Shown here: piece after piece, positions 37,808 to 46,490 of the stretch | Layout of the letters: every line of letters begins with the position of its first letter | Position numbering within the stretch: position 1 is the stretch's first letter | Origin: Streptomyces griseoloalbus | GTDB taxonomy: Bacteria > Actinomycetota > Actinomycetes > Streptomycetales > Streptomycetaceae | Assembly (NCBI GenBank): GCA_014650015.1 | Contig: BMUD01000017.1 | Location: 62,001-126,000 of the forward strand | Reading direction: 5' to 3' | Length of the DNA stretch: 64,000 nucleotides | Program-made: the position numbers and the translations under genes | The notes under the pieces: generated by a model | The model's database searches: none | Seen by the model: the letters and a program-made list of their open reading frames with translations, nothing else | Told to the model about the DNA's origin: nothing

Positions 37808-38821
37808 ATGTCGCAGACACTCGCCCCCGCCGTCGCCACCGTCGGCCCCGCACTCCCCCGCTCCCGCAGGCTGCTGCGCGCCGTCGCCGTCGTGGCCTGC
37901 CTGCCCTACCTGTCCCTCAAGACGATCTGGGTGGCCGGCAGTCATGTCGGCATCCCGGCGGGCAGTCCGCTGCTGGACCACGACACCGCGATGGTCGTCG
38001 CGAACGTGGTCACCGTCGCGATGGACGGCGCCGTGATCGTGCTGGCGCTGCTGCTGACCCGGCCGTGGGGCCGCGCGGTGCCCGCGTGGCTGCTCGCGGC
38101 GCCGATGTGGGTCGCGGCCGGGCTGCTGGCGCCGGTCATGGCCGGCTATCCGCTCCAGCTGCTGGTGCGCGCGTTCGGCGGGGGTGCGGCGGGCACGTCC
38201 GGCGGCGGAGGCGAGCCCTTCCTGCACGAGTGGGTGTTCGCCGTCGTCTACATCGGGTTCATCGTCCAGGGCCTCGCGCTGGGCGCCCTGTTCGCGCTGT
38301 ACGCCCGGGACCGCTGGGGTCACCTGTGGCGCGGCCGGATGGGGGACCTGCCCATCGGTCCGGCGGGCACGGCGCAGCGGGTCACCGCGGTGGCGGCCAC
38401 CGTGCTCGCGCTGTTCCCGCTGACCCTGCGGGCCGTCTGGGCCCTGGGCGGCACGACCGGGCTGAGCGCGGGCGTGCTCGCGGACCGCGGCAGCGACTTC
38501 CACGTCCTGGAGTCCTTGTACGTCGTCTACATCCTGGCCGCGGTCACCGGTGGTGTCCTGCTGGCCTTCCGCCGGGTTCCGGCGCTGCCGGTGCGGGTGC
38601 CGCTCGCCCTCGCCGGGATCGGATCCGGTGCCGTGGCCTGCTGGGGCGGCTGGATGGCGGCGGCCGCCCTGGTCACCGGGGGAGATCCCGCCGACCGTCC
38701 GACGGGGCTGATGCTGCTGGCCTACGCTGGCCAGATGATCGTCGGCCTGCTCGTCGCCCTCGTCGCCGCCCGGTTCCTCGCGGCACGGTCCGCCGGGGCC
38801 GTGCGGCCCCCGCTGGCGTGA
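37808..38821 (+). CDS. Polytopic membrane protein preceding a histidine kinase
   Basis: A 337-residue protein with about eight hydrophobic helices, no recognised catalytic motif and a short glycine-rich loop (GGGAAGTSGGGGEP). Its stop overlaps the kinase GTG (GTGA), so the two are translationally coupled and it may be a sensory or accessory partner. I do not recognise a named family. The ATG at 37808 follows gagtctgagggc, a weak ribosome site. Confidence 0.75.
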   Translation: MSQTLAPAVATVGPALPRSRRLLRAVAVVACLPYLSLKTIWVAGSHVGIPAGSPLLDHDTAMVVANVVTVAMDGAVIVLALLLTRPWGRAVPAWLLAAPMWVAAGLLAPVMAGYPLQLLVRAFGGGAAGTSGGGGEPFLHEWVFAVVYIGFIVQGLALGALFALYARDRWGHLWRGRMGDLPIGPAGTAQRVTAVAATVLALFPLTLRAVWALGGTTGLSAGVLADRGSDFHVLESLYVVYILAAVTGGVLLAFRRVPALPVRVPLALAGIGSGAVACWGGWMAAAALVTGGDPADRPTGLMLLAYAGQMIVGLLVALVAARFLAARSAGAVRPPLA

Positions 38822-40068
38822 GGGCGTTCGCCCGGCCGCTGTTCGGCCGGCGGGCGCGGCTGCGCTGGATCCACCTGATCCTGGGCGGCGCGCTCGCCAT
38901 GCCGTACGTCCTGGTCGGCGCGATCGTCGTCGGTCCCGTGGCCGGCTCCGACGACGTCTTCTCGTCGTTCCCCCTGCACCTCTCCTCGTTCGCCGTGGGG
39001 TTGCCGCTCGCCGCCGTCACCTCCCTGTTCCCGCTGACCCGGCCGCTGGAGAGCGCCGCCGTGCGCTGGCTGTGCGGGGTGGAGGCGGACCGGCTCGCCG
39101 ACGGGCCCGCCCGCGGCCGGGCCGCCAAGGGCCGTACGGCGCTGTGGTTCACGCTGCATCTGGCGTTCGGCGGGATCCTCGCGGGGATGTCGCTGGCGGT
39201 GCCGCCGTTCGCGGCCGTACTGATCGTGATGCCCCTCACCTCGGGGGCGTGGCACAACCGGCTCGGGTTCCCGGAGGTGTTCGACCACACGTGGGCGATG
39301 GCGCTCGCACCGGTCGCGGGCGCGGCGTCGCTGCTGGCGCTGGCCGGCTGTGCGGCGGGGGCCGGGGCGCTGCTGGCCCGCTGGGCGCCCGCGCTGCTCG
39401 GCCCCACCCCCGAGGACCGGCTCGCCGCCGCCGAGGCACGCGCCGCCGACCTCGCCGTACGCAACCGGCTGGCGCGGGAGCTGCACGACTGTGTGGGGCA
39501 CGCGCTGAGCGCGGTGACCTTGCAGGCGAGCGCGGCCCGCCGGGTCCTGGACGCCGACCCGGGGTTCGCCCGCGAGGCCCTCGCCGCGATCGAGGAGACC
39601 ACCCGGCGCACGGTGGGCGAACTCGACGCGGTACTCGGTCTGCTGCGGGACGGCGATGCCCCCGGTACGGCCCCGGCGCCCACCCTCGCCGCCGACCTGG
39701 ACGATCTGCTGCGCCGCACCCGGGCGGGCGGGCTGAAGGTGACGGCCACGGTCGGGGCGCCGCTCCAGGCCCTGCCGCCGGTGCTCTCCCGCGAGGCCTA
39801 CCGCATCGTGCAGGAGGGTCTGAGCAACGCCCTCAAACACGCCGGTGACGGAGCCGAGGTGACCCTGCGCGTCGAACTGCGCGACGGCCGCCTGGAGCTC
39901 ACCGTGGAGAACCCCCTGCCGTCCGCTCCCGTCACCCGCCCCGGCGGCGGCCACGGCCTGCCCGGCATCGAGTCCCGCGCCCGCGTGCTGGGCGGCACGG
40001 CCCACGCGGGTCCGGCCGGGGACACCTGGCGCCTGCACGTACGCCTTCCGAGCCGTGCGACACCCTGA
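38818..40068 (+). CDS. NarL-type sensor histidine kinase
   Basis: A 416-residue kinase. Membrane helices occupy residues about 15-185, followed by HisKA_3 with H223 in RELHDCVGHALSAVTLQ and an ATPase domain with YRIVQEGLSNALKHAGDG and GHGLPGIESRARVLGG. The GTG start overlaps the preceding membrane-protein stop. The response regulator follows 32 bp downstream. Confidence 0.9.
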   Translation: MRAFARPLFGRRARLRWIHLILGGALAMPYVLVGAIVVGPVAGSDDVFSSFPLHLSSFAVGLPLAAVTSLFPLTRPLESAAVRWLCGVEADRLADGPARGRAAKGRTALWFTLHLAFGGILAGMSLAVPPFAAVLIVMPLTSGAWHNRLGFPEVFDHTWAMALAPVAGAASLLALAGCAAGAGALLARWAPALLGPTPEDRLAAAEARAADLAVRNRLARELHDCVGHALSAVTLQASAARRVLDADPGFAREALAAIEETTRRTVGELDAVLGLLRDGDAPGTAPAPTLAADLDDLLRRTRAGGLKVTATVGAPLQALPPVLSREAYRIVQEGLSNALKHAGDGAEVTLRVELRDGRLELTVENPLPSAPVTRPGGGHGLPGIESRARVLGGTAHAGPAGDTWRLHVRLPSRATP

Positions 40069-40100
40069 CCCCGAACGCCCCACCACCTCAAGGAAGTGCC

Positions 40101-40763
40101 ATGACCGCCCCCGCCCCGATCCGTGTCGTCCTCGCCGACGACGAGCGCATGGTGCGCACCGCTCTGCGGGCCATCCTGTCGGCCGAGGCGGATCTGGAGG
40201 TGGTCGGCGAGGCGGCCACGGGGGCGGAGGCGGTCGCCGTGGTGCGGGAGCTGCGGCCCGACGTGGTGCTGATGGACGTCCGGATGCCGGAGATCGACGG
40301 CATCCGCGCCACCGAGCAGATCCTCGCCGGTCTGGACGAACCGCCGCGGATCGTCGTCGTCACCACCTTCGAGAACGACTCGTACGTGTACGACGCCCTG
40401 CGCGTGGGGGCCGCCGGGTTCCTCCTGAAGCGGTCGGACGCCGACGCGCTCGTCGGGGCGGTGCGACTGGTGGCGCGCAGCGACAGCCTGCTGTTCCCGG
40501 CGGCGGTCCGCGCGCTCGCCGCCGAACACGCGCGCGCGTGCGCCGCGCCTCCCGCGTGGGTGGCGCGGCTGACCGGGCGCGAGAGCGAGGTACTGCGGCA
40601 CATGGCGGCCGGGCTGACCAACGCGGAGATCGCCCGGCGGATGGAGGTCGGCGCCGCGACGGTGAAGACGCACGTGGCCTCCGTGCTGGCCAAGACGGGC
40701 GCCCGGGACCGCACCCAGGCCGTCATCGCGGCCTACGAGTCGGGCTTCCTGCGCAATCCGTGA
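40101..40763 (+). CDS. NarL/LuxR-family response regulator
   Basis: A 220-residue regulator with phospho-acceptor D59 in VLMDVRMPEIDG, then a LuxR helix-turn-helix (LTGRESEVLRHMAAGLTNAEIARRM). The start follows aaggaagtg (40091-40099). It is the partner of the 38.8-kb kinase; a hairpin terminator begins at its stop codon. Confidence 0.92.
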   Translation: MTAPAPIRVVLADDERMVRTALRAILSAEADLEVVGEAATGAEAVAVVRELRPDVVLMDVRMPEIDGIRATEQILAGLDEPPRIVVVTTFENDSYVYDALRVGAAGFLLKRSDADALVGAVRLVARSDSLLFPAAVRALAAEHARACAAPPAWVARLTGRESEVLRHMAAGLTNAEIARRMEVGAATVKTHVASVLAKTGARDRTQAVIAAYESGFLRNP

Positions 40764-40784
40764 CCGGCGTCCCGCCCGCCGGTC
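40762..40784 (+). terminator. Hairpin terminator of the second two-component operon
   Basis: GACCGGCG (40762-40769) pairs perfectly with CGCCGGTC (40777-40784) over a 7-base loop, overlapping the response-regulator stop codon. Confidence 0.65.
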
Positions 40785-41200
40785 CCTTCGCCCGCTTCGT
40801 GAACGCGCGAACCCGCCCGGCCGCGAGGGGTGGACGTCCGTCCGGAGATCCGGAAGAACCGGTCGAGGCTGTTCACCGTGGGTGGCCCGGCTTCGGGTCG
40901 GCCGGCCGTCTGCCGCGCCCCGGGCACGGCAACCATCCCTCGGTACCTGGGCGATCGACCCGGTGATGATGGCTGGATCGTGCCCGCGGTGAACCTCGTT
41001 CCGGTGGGGTTCGTGTTACGGATTCGTATGCCGACCGGCCAGACGCTGTTCGACCCTCCGCACGAACCCGTGAAGGATCACTGCTACGCTCCGGAACCCG
41101 CGCCGGTCGGCTCCGGACGTCCACATGTCATCTACATGACACACACCCGGTCACCGGTGCCCCGTCGGGCGCCCGGCGCCGCTGCGAGAGGAGGTCGCCC
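40785..41200 (+). promoter_or_regulatory. Upstream region of the SigE-family operon
   Basis: No convincing gene lies in these 416 bp; the open frames cross the sigma-factor start and have weak codon bias. A perfect inverted repeat TGTCAT-CTAC-ATGACA spans 41126-41141, about 60 bp before the sigma-factor GTG, and could be an operator or a leader hairpin. Promoter hexamers could not be assigned with confidence. Confidence 0.4.
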
Positions 41201-41806
41201 GTGGGCACCGTCGTCGACGATGCCGCCTCCGTGGAGTTCCACGCGTTCTTCGAGCGCCATTACGCCGAACTGTCCCGGCTGGCCCATCTGCTGACGGGTG
41301 AGGCGGACATCGCCGACGATCTGGCGGCGGACGCGCTGCTGGCGCTGTGGCACCGCTGGGACCGGGTGCGCGCCGCCGACCATCCGGTGGCGTACGCCCG
41401 GGGGGTGGTGGCCAACCTGGCCCGTACCCGCATCCGCAGCGCGGTGCGCGAGCGGCGGCGGATCGCGCTGTTCTGGTCGCCGCGCGAGGAACGGACCGAG
41501 AACCCCGACGTGCCGGGCGTGGTGGACGTGCAGGAGGCGCTGCGCCGGCTGCCGTTCCGCAAGCGGGCGTGCGTGGTGCTGCGGCACGCCTTCGACCTGT
41601 CCGAGAAGGACACCGCGCTGGCCCTCGGCATCTCGGTGGGTACGGTGAAGAGCCAGACCTCGAAGGGGATGACCGAACTGCAGCGGCTGCTGGGCACGCG
41701 GGAGGTACCGCGTCGGGTGCACGCGGCGGTGGCGGCGACCGCCCGCGGGGACGAGGGCGGGAGCGTGCGCGAGCGCGCCGACGAGGCCACGGGAAGGGAC
41801 CGATGA
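41201..41806 (+). CDS. SigE-family RNA polymerase sigma factor (ECF type)
   Basis: A 201-residue two-domain sigma factor. Region 2 has EFHAFFERHYAELSRLAHLL and IADDLAADALLALWHRWDRV; region 4 has KRACVVLRHAFDLSEKDTALALG and SVGTVKSQTSKGM. These match the actinobacterial 'SigE family' of ECF-like factors. The GTG start follows gagaggagg at 41188-41196. Its stop overlaps the next gene (ATGA), indicating coupling with a membrane partner. Confidence 0.9.
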   Translation: MGTVVDDAASVEFHAFFERHYAELSRLAHLLTGEADIADDLAADALLALWHRWDRVRAADHPVAYARGVVANLARTRIRSAVRERRRIALFWSPREERTENPDVPGVVDVQEALRRLPFRKRACVVLRHAFDLSEKDTALALGISVGTVKSQTSKGMTELQRLLGTREVPRRVHAAVAATARGDEGGSVRERADEATGRDR

Positions 41807-42660
41807 CGACGCGGCGGGACGTGCACGAGGAACTGCGCGCCCGGCTGCACGAGGCGGCCGGGGCGCACGAGCCCGACCGGGAGCGCATCCTGGCCCGGGT
41901 GGAGCGCGGCATGGCCGGCCCGGCCCGTCCGGACCACCGGGCCACGCGGCCGCCGGTGTTCGGCTGGGTCCGGGTGGCGGGCGCGACGGCGGCGGTGGCC
42001 GGGGTGCTGGCGGTGGGCGGTTACGCGGTCGCGTCCGCGGTGAAGGGCGAGGAGGCTCCCCCGCAGCGGCAGGTGGCCGTGTCGCCGACGACCACACCGT
42101 CCCCGGACGCGACGAGCCGGGCGCCCGAGCCGCCGGTGCACCCCCCACCGAAGACGGACCGGTCCCAGGACACCGCGGCTCCCCCGGCCGGCACGCCGAG
42201 TTCGTCCGGCGGCGCCTCCCGGCCACCGGCCGGTGTCGAGGACGGGCCGCTGTGGTCGGACGGCTCGGTGGACCCGCACAGCAACGAGTTCTGGGCGCAG
42301 AGCAACGTCACGCTGAAGACGAGCGTCCGGCTGACGGCGCTCACCGTGGAACTGCGGGTCGCGCAGACCGGCGGGGTGACCTCCACGGGTGCCTGGCGTT
42401 CGCTGCCCGAGGACGACTTCGCGCTCACGGTGGACGAGCGGGACGGCTTCCTCGTCTACACCTGGACGCTCAAGGAGGGCCGTACGGTCGAGCCCGGCGC
42501 GTGGATGTTCGCGGGGCAGTACGACCACGAGCGCGGCGGCCGGGACGCCGGGGACGACACCTACGCGGCGACGGCCGCCGCCGGGTCCGAAAGGGCCGAG
42601 GTCGGCGGCGACTTCGCGGCGCAGGACGACAACGACGCGACCGGCGACGGGGATCCGTAG
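41803..42660 (+). CDS. Membrane protein coupled to the SigE-family sigma factor
   Basis: A 285-residue protein: a cytoplasmic N-terminus of about 50 residues with helical HEELRARLHEAAGAHEPDRE, one transmembrane helix (about residues 53-78), a Pro/Thr/Ser-rich stretch (85-145) and an extracytoplasmic domain (about 150-260). Position and topology suggest an anti-sigma factor or sensor. The usual zinc anti-sigma motif (HxxxCxxC) is absent, and I do not recognise the outer domain. Confidence 0.75.
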   Translation: MTTRRDVHEELRARLHEAAGAHEPDRERILARVERGMAGPARPDHRATRPPVFGWVRVAGATAAVAGVLAVGGYAVASAVKGEEAPPQRQVAVSPTTTPSPDATSRAPEPPVHPPPKTDRSQDTAAPPAGTPSSSGGASRPPAGVEDGPLWSDGSVDPHSNEFWAQSNVTLKTSVRLTALTVELRVAQTGGVTSTGAWRSLPEDDFALTVDERDGFLVYTWTLKEGRTVEPGAWMFAGQYDHERGGRDAGDDTYAATAAAGSERAEVGGDFAAQDDNDATGDGDP

Positions 42661-42745
42661 AAAAAGATCACCGGACACGGCAACCCTTCCCGCACCGGCG
42701 GCGACCGGAAGACGCAAAGACTCTCCGTACGCAAGGACATTGCGC

Positions 42746-43576
42746 ATGACTGCACAACCCGAACAGCGCGTCTCCCACCGCCGCCGGACCACCAAGCGGC
42801 GGGCCGTGATCGCCTCGGTCTCCGCGCTCGGCCTCACGGGCGCGGCGATCGTCACCACGACGATGCTGTCCACCGCGGGCGCCGCGTCGTCCTGGCCGTC
42901 CGACACCGGCAGCAAGCCGGTCTCGAAGACCGTCCCGGTCTCCGGCGTCTACGACGGCGGCATGAAGAAGTTCTACGGCACCGGCGCCCTGGGCGGCGAC
43001 GGCCAGGACGAGGGCCAGGACCCGATCTTCGAGCTGGCCGACGGCGCCACGCTGAAGAACGTCGTCATCGGCACCCCGGCCGCCGACGGCGTGCACTGCA
43101 AGGGCAGTTGCACGCTGGAGAACGTGTGGTGGCTGGACGTCGGCGAGGACGCGGCCAGTTTCAAGGGCACCTCGTCGTCCGCCCAGTACAAGGTGATCGG
43201 CGGCGGCGCGAAGAAGGCCGACGACAAGGTGCTCCAGTTCAACGGCGCCGGCAAGCTGACGGTGAGCGGCTTCCAGGTCGAGGACTTCGGCAAACTGGTG
43301 CGCTCCTGCGGGAACTGCAAGAAGCAGTACAAGCGCACGATCGTGCTGAGCGACATCGACGTGACCGCACCCGGCAAGTCGCTCGTCGGCATCAACACCA
43401 ACTACGGCGACACGGCCACGCTGTCGAGGATCCGCATCCACGGCGACGGCAAGAAGAAGATCAAGACCTGCACCCGCTACCAGGGCAACGACTCGGGCAA
43501 GGAGCCGAAGGACCTCGGCTCCGGTCCCGACGGCACGTACTGCAAGTTCTCGGCGTCGGACCTCACCTACGACTGA
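42746..43576 (+). CDS. Secreted pectate lyase, PL3 family
   Basis: A 276-residue secreted enzyme that cleaves polygalacturonate by beta-elimination. The N-terminus is a signal peptide (RRRTTKRRAVIASVSALGL then a hydrophobic run ending in AGA). The mature PL3 domain shows DGVHCKGSCTLENVWWLDVGED, ASFKG, LQFNGAGKLTVSGFQVEDFGKL and CGNCKKQYKR. Length matches small PL3 enzymes. It opens the pectin locus and is followed by a strong hairpin. Confidence 0.92.
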   Translation: MTAQPEQRVSHRRRTTKRRAVIASVSALGLTGAAIVTTTMLSTAGAASSWPSDTGSKPVSKTVPVSGVYDGGMKKFYGTGALGGDGQDEGQDPIFELADGATLKNVVIGTPAADGVHCKGSCTLENVWWLDVGEDAASFKGTSSSAQYKVIGGGAKKADDKVLQFNGAGKLTVSGFQVEDFGKLVRSCGNCKKQYKRTIVLSDIDVTAPGKSLVGINTNYGDTATLSRIRIHGDGKKKIKTCTRYQGNDSGKEPKDLGSGPDGTYCKFSASDLTYD

Positions 43577-43600
43577 GCCCCGCCGGGCCCGTGACCGGCT

Positions 43601-43632
43601 CCGGGCCGCCGCACCGACGTCCGGCGGCCCGG
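43601..43632 (+). terminator. Hairpin terminator after the PL3 pectate lyase
   Basis: CCGGGCCGCCG (43601-43611) pairs perfectly with CGGCGGCCCGG (43622-43632); the loop is 10 bases. It lies 25 bp after the lyase stop. Confidence 0.8.
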
Positions 43633-43645
43633 TCCCGGTGACGCC

Positions 43646-44048
43646 CGGGCGGACATCACCCCGGGCGGCTTCCGCGAGGGCTCCTTCGTGGTGAAGCGGG
43701 ACGGCACCTACTACTTCATGTGGTCCGAGGACGACACCCGCGGCGAGGACTGCCACGTGGCCTACGCGACCGGACCGTCCCCGCTCGGCCCGTGGACCGA
43801 GCGGGGCACCATCCTGTCCAAGCGCCCCGAGTACGGCATCCTCGGCACCGGCCACCACAGCGTGGTCAACGCCCCCGGAACCGACGACTGGTACATCGTC
43901 TATCACCGGTTCGCGCTGAACGGCCCCGGCGGGCCGGGCGGGGACGGCACGCACCGGGAGACCACCGTCGACCGCCTGGAGTTCGCGGCCGACGGCACCA
44001 TCGAGCCGGTGGTGCCGACCCTGGAATCGGTCCGGCCGGTGCGGCGCC
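43646..44048 (+). pseudogene. Truncated glycoside hydrolase family 43 gene (C-terminal half only)
   Basis: From about 43646 the frame reads ADITPGGFREGSFVVKRDGTYYFMWSEDDT-type sequence, then AYATGPSPLGPWTERGTIL, GTGHHSVVNAPGTDDWYIVYHRF and THRETTVDRLEFAADG. This is the C-terminal part of a GH43 catalytic domain. The N-terminal half, a start codon and a ribosome site are missing; the upstream DNA is the lyase terminator. The frame runs on to 44173 across the neighbouring antisense gene, so the natural stop is also lost or different. It is a remnant of a pectin side-chain enzyme. Confidence 0.75.
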
Positions 44049-44062
44049 GAGCCGCGGCCGCC

Positions 44063-45220
44063 TCACAGGACGGAGTCGAGCCAGCCGTACACCTCGTCCT
44101 GCATCACGGCGTTGAAGACGTGGCCGTACTCCGGCCACGTCTTCAGCCGCAGCCGCTCCTCGGCGCCGCGTGAACGCCAGACCGCGCGCAGCTTCCCGTA
44201 CGCGACCCGCACCCCGTCGGCGGGGAACAGGGTGTCCTGCCCGCCGTGGAAGAACAGCATCGGCCGGGGCGCGGCGATGCTCGCCACGTCGGGGATGTCC
44301 AGGTGCCGGGAGAGCCCCGGGTGGAGCATGTGGAACGCCGACTGGCCGCGCAGCGTGTTGTTGCCGGGGACCATCATCTCCTTCAGGCCCGTCATCCAGC
44401 ACACGCTCGCCGCCGCCGCGATGTCGTCGCTGAGGGCGGCGACCTGCCAGGCGCGGTAGCCGCCCATGGAGAACCCGACGGCGGCGACCCGGCGTTCGTC
44501 CACCCGGTCCAGGCCCGCCAGGAAGGCGGCGGCCCGCTGGTCCTCGCGGGCGAGCAGACCCGCGAGGGAGGAGCCCAGGTGGTAGAGGTTGCTCGCCAGG
44601 GCCTGCTGCTGCTCGTAGACGAGGGGGCCGCGGTCGCCCCAGCCGAGCGCGTCCAGGCACAGCACCACATGGCCGCGCCGGGCGAGTTCGTCGCCGACGA
44701 AACGTCCGTCGAAGAAGCGGTCGGCCCAGCCCCGCGCGGAGGCGAGACGGGTGTCGTCGTCCCAGGGACGGACGAGTTTCTCCTTCCCGATGTCGAACTT
44801 CGACCCGTGGTCGTGCAGCAGGAGCACCGCGGGGAAGGGCCCGGGGCCGTCCGGGGTGAGCAGGGAGCCGCGCACCCTTTCGTACCGGGTGAGGGAGACG
44901 GTCACGGACTCCCTCGTGTAGCCGTCGCCCCGGGTGCCCGCCGTGAACTCGGGCGCGTACGGGGTGTCCGCCTGCCGGTCGGTCAGCAGGAGTTCCTCGA
45001 CCTTGGCGCGGGCCACCCGCCGCCATGCGCGGAAGTCCCGGACGGGTGAGGTGCCCCAGGCCAGCGGGAACCGCAGGTCGTCCTTGAGGGCGAGGTGGAA
45101 GCCCGGCAGGGTGCCGCCGGGGGGATCGGCCGCCGCGCTGCTCCCGGTGCCCGCCATGAGGGCGGCCGCGGCGGCCCCGGTGACGAACGTCCGTCGCCCC
45201 AGTGGCTCAGGGCCGCCCAT
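44063..45220 (-). CDS. Exported alpha/beta-hydrolase (acetyl-esterase-like)
   Basis: A 385-residue alpha/beta-hydrolase. The N-terminus carries a Tat-type signal (GRRTFVTGAAAAALMAG). The nucleophile elbow is GFSMGGYRAW, with HDHGSKFD near the oxyanion region, a late PMLFFHGGQDTLFPADG acid loop and the catalytic His in PEYGHVFNAV. It resembles acetyl-xylan/dienelactone-type esterases and probably deacylates plant polysaccharide. It is the last gene on this strand of the pectin cluster and converges on the GH43 remnant. Confidence 0.82.
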   Translation of the reverse strand: MGGPEPLGRRTFVTGAAAAALMAGTGSSAAADPPGGTLPGFHLALKDDLRFPLAWGTSPVRDFRAWRRVARAKVEELLLTDRQADTPYAPEFTAGTRGDGYTRESVTVSLTRYERVRGSLLTPDGPGPFPAVLLLHDHGSKFDIGKEKLVRPWDDDTRLASARGWADRFFDGRFVGDELARRGHVVLCLDALGWGDRGPLVYEQQQALASNLYHLGSSLAGLLAREDQRAAAFLAGLDRVDERRVAAVGFSMGGYRAWQVAALSDDIAAAASVCWMTGLKEMMVPGNNTLRGQSAFHMLHPGLSRHLDIPDVASIAAPRPMLFFHGGQDTLFPADGVRVAYGKLRAVWRSRGAEERLRLKTWPEYGHVFNAVMQDEVYGWLDSVL

Positions 45221-45288
45221 GGCGCCTCCCGGTGCCGGCGTGGCGCGGTACGCGGTGCTCGACGGCCGCGGCGGAGGTGAGCGTGCCC

Positions 45289-46398
45289 CTACGCACGGGG
45301 CCGCCAGTCGCCGAGGTGGCTCTCCCGGGTGAGGGCGGCGGCCTCGGCGCGGGTCAGCTGGGGCCGGTTCTCGGGGACGGTGATCCGGGCGCCGGGGCCG
45401 GTGTTGCGGTATTCGGCGAACCGCTGGTCCTGCCACGGGTGGCCGCTCGCCATGGTGGTGTACGGCGCGACCGCGTCGATCCCGGCGCTCAGGTGGGTCT
45501 CCCGGACGGTGAGCATCGGGCGGGCGGTGCGGTCGGAGCTGGGCACCCAGGGGCGGGCCAGCTTGTAGTAGCCGTCGGGGGCCTCGCTGCTGATCCTGCT
45601 CCGGGTGACCAGGTAGCCGCGCGGGTTGGCACCGGCCGTGGAGGGCGCGAAGACGAAGCCGTACGGCGCGCCCGTCAGGTCCGGGCGGATCAGGGTGCGG
45701 AAGTGGCAGTGCTCGAAGACGGCGGTGGCCCGGCCGAAGACGAAGTCGACGTCGCCCTCGACGTAGCAGTGGGAGAAGTACTGGCGGGCGAAGGTGTCCA
45801 GGGAGAGCGAGTCGGCGTACAGGGTGTCCTGGTGGCCGAGGAACCGGCAGTGGCTGAAGGCGCTGCGGTCGCCCTGCACCTTGAGGGCGACGGCCTGGGT
45901 GCCGCTGGTGCCGGGGAGGTCGGTGCGCAGCCAGTCGTTGGCGAAGGTGATCCGGCGGGCGGTGAAGCCGTCGGCGCGCACGGTGGTGGTGGCGGAGCCG
46001 GAGGTGCCGTAGGTGCCGCCGCCGGGCTTGGGGGTGCCGGCCGCGTTGTCGAAGACGATCACCACGTCGCGGGGGTCCCCGGAGGCGCCGAGCCAGGTCA
46101 TGCCGGTGCGGTCGGCGTCGACCGAGACCGTCTCGCGATAGGTGCCGGGCGCGATGACGAGGACGCGTCCGGCGCCGGTCGCGGCGGTCACGGCGGCCTG
46201 GACGGTGGTGAAGTCACCCGCGCCGCCGGGGTGGACGTAGAGGGTCCCGGGCGTGAGGCGGGCGGACGGTGAGCCGTACCGGCCGAACGGGCCGCGTGGC
46301 CGATGGGCGGCCACGGCCGGGGCGGCGGACAGGGCGAGGGCGGTGCCGGCCACGGCGCCGCCCAGCAGGACGTTCCTTCTGGACAGGGACGGGGACAT
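45289..46398 (-). CDS. Secreted pectinesterase (CE8)
   Basis: A 369-residue enzyme that removes methyl esters from pectin, preparing it for pectate lyases. A Tat signal (SRRNVLLGGAVAGTALAL) leads into the CE8 beta-helix. Catalytic motifs are HQDTLYADS (Gln-Asp), YVEGDVDFVFGRATAVFE (second Asp) and LARPWVPSSD (the Arg-Pro-Trp block). The ATG at 46398 gives the full signal peptide. A terminator hairpin separates it from the upstream PL1 gene. Confidence 0.94.
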   Translation of the reverse strand: MSPSLSRRNVLLGGAVAGTALALSAAPAVAAHRPRGPFGRYGSPSARLTPGTLYVHPGGAGDFTTVQAAVTAATGAGRVLVIAPGTYRETVSVDADRTGMTWLGASGDPRDVVIVFDNAAGTPKPGGGTYGTSGSATTTVRADGFTARRITFANDWLRTDLPGTSGTQAVALKVQGDRSAFSHCRFLGHQDTLYADSLSLDTFARQYFSHCYVEGDVDFVFGRATAVFEHCHFRTLIRPDLTGAPYGFVFAPSTAGANPRGYLVTRSRISSEAPDGYYKLARPWVPSSDRTARPMLTVRETHLSAGIDAVAPYTTMASGHPWQDQRFAEYRNTGPGARITVPENRPQLTRAEAAALTRESHLGDWRPRA

Positions 46399-46427
46399 GC
46401 GGGTGCTCCTTGACGACGGATACGGCC

Positions 46428-46473
46428 CGGGGCGGTCCGCACCCCGCGGTGGGGTGGAAGCGGGACCGCCCCG
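46428..46473 (-). terminator. Hairpin terminator between PL1 pectate lyase and pectinesterase
   Basis: CGGGGCGGTCC (46428-46438) pairs with GGACCGCCCCG (46463-46473), enclosing an inner ACCCC/GGGGT stem. It is 18 bp after the PL1 stop on the minus strand. The pectinesterase may therefore have its own promoter. Confidence 0.75.
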
Positions 46474-46490
46474 GCCGGTGCTCGGGGGTG

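Noticed and set aside
40830-41294. 154-aa plus-strand frame before the sigma factor
   Set aside because: Weak codon bias, no ribosome site, and it overlaps the well-supported sigma-factor start in another frame.
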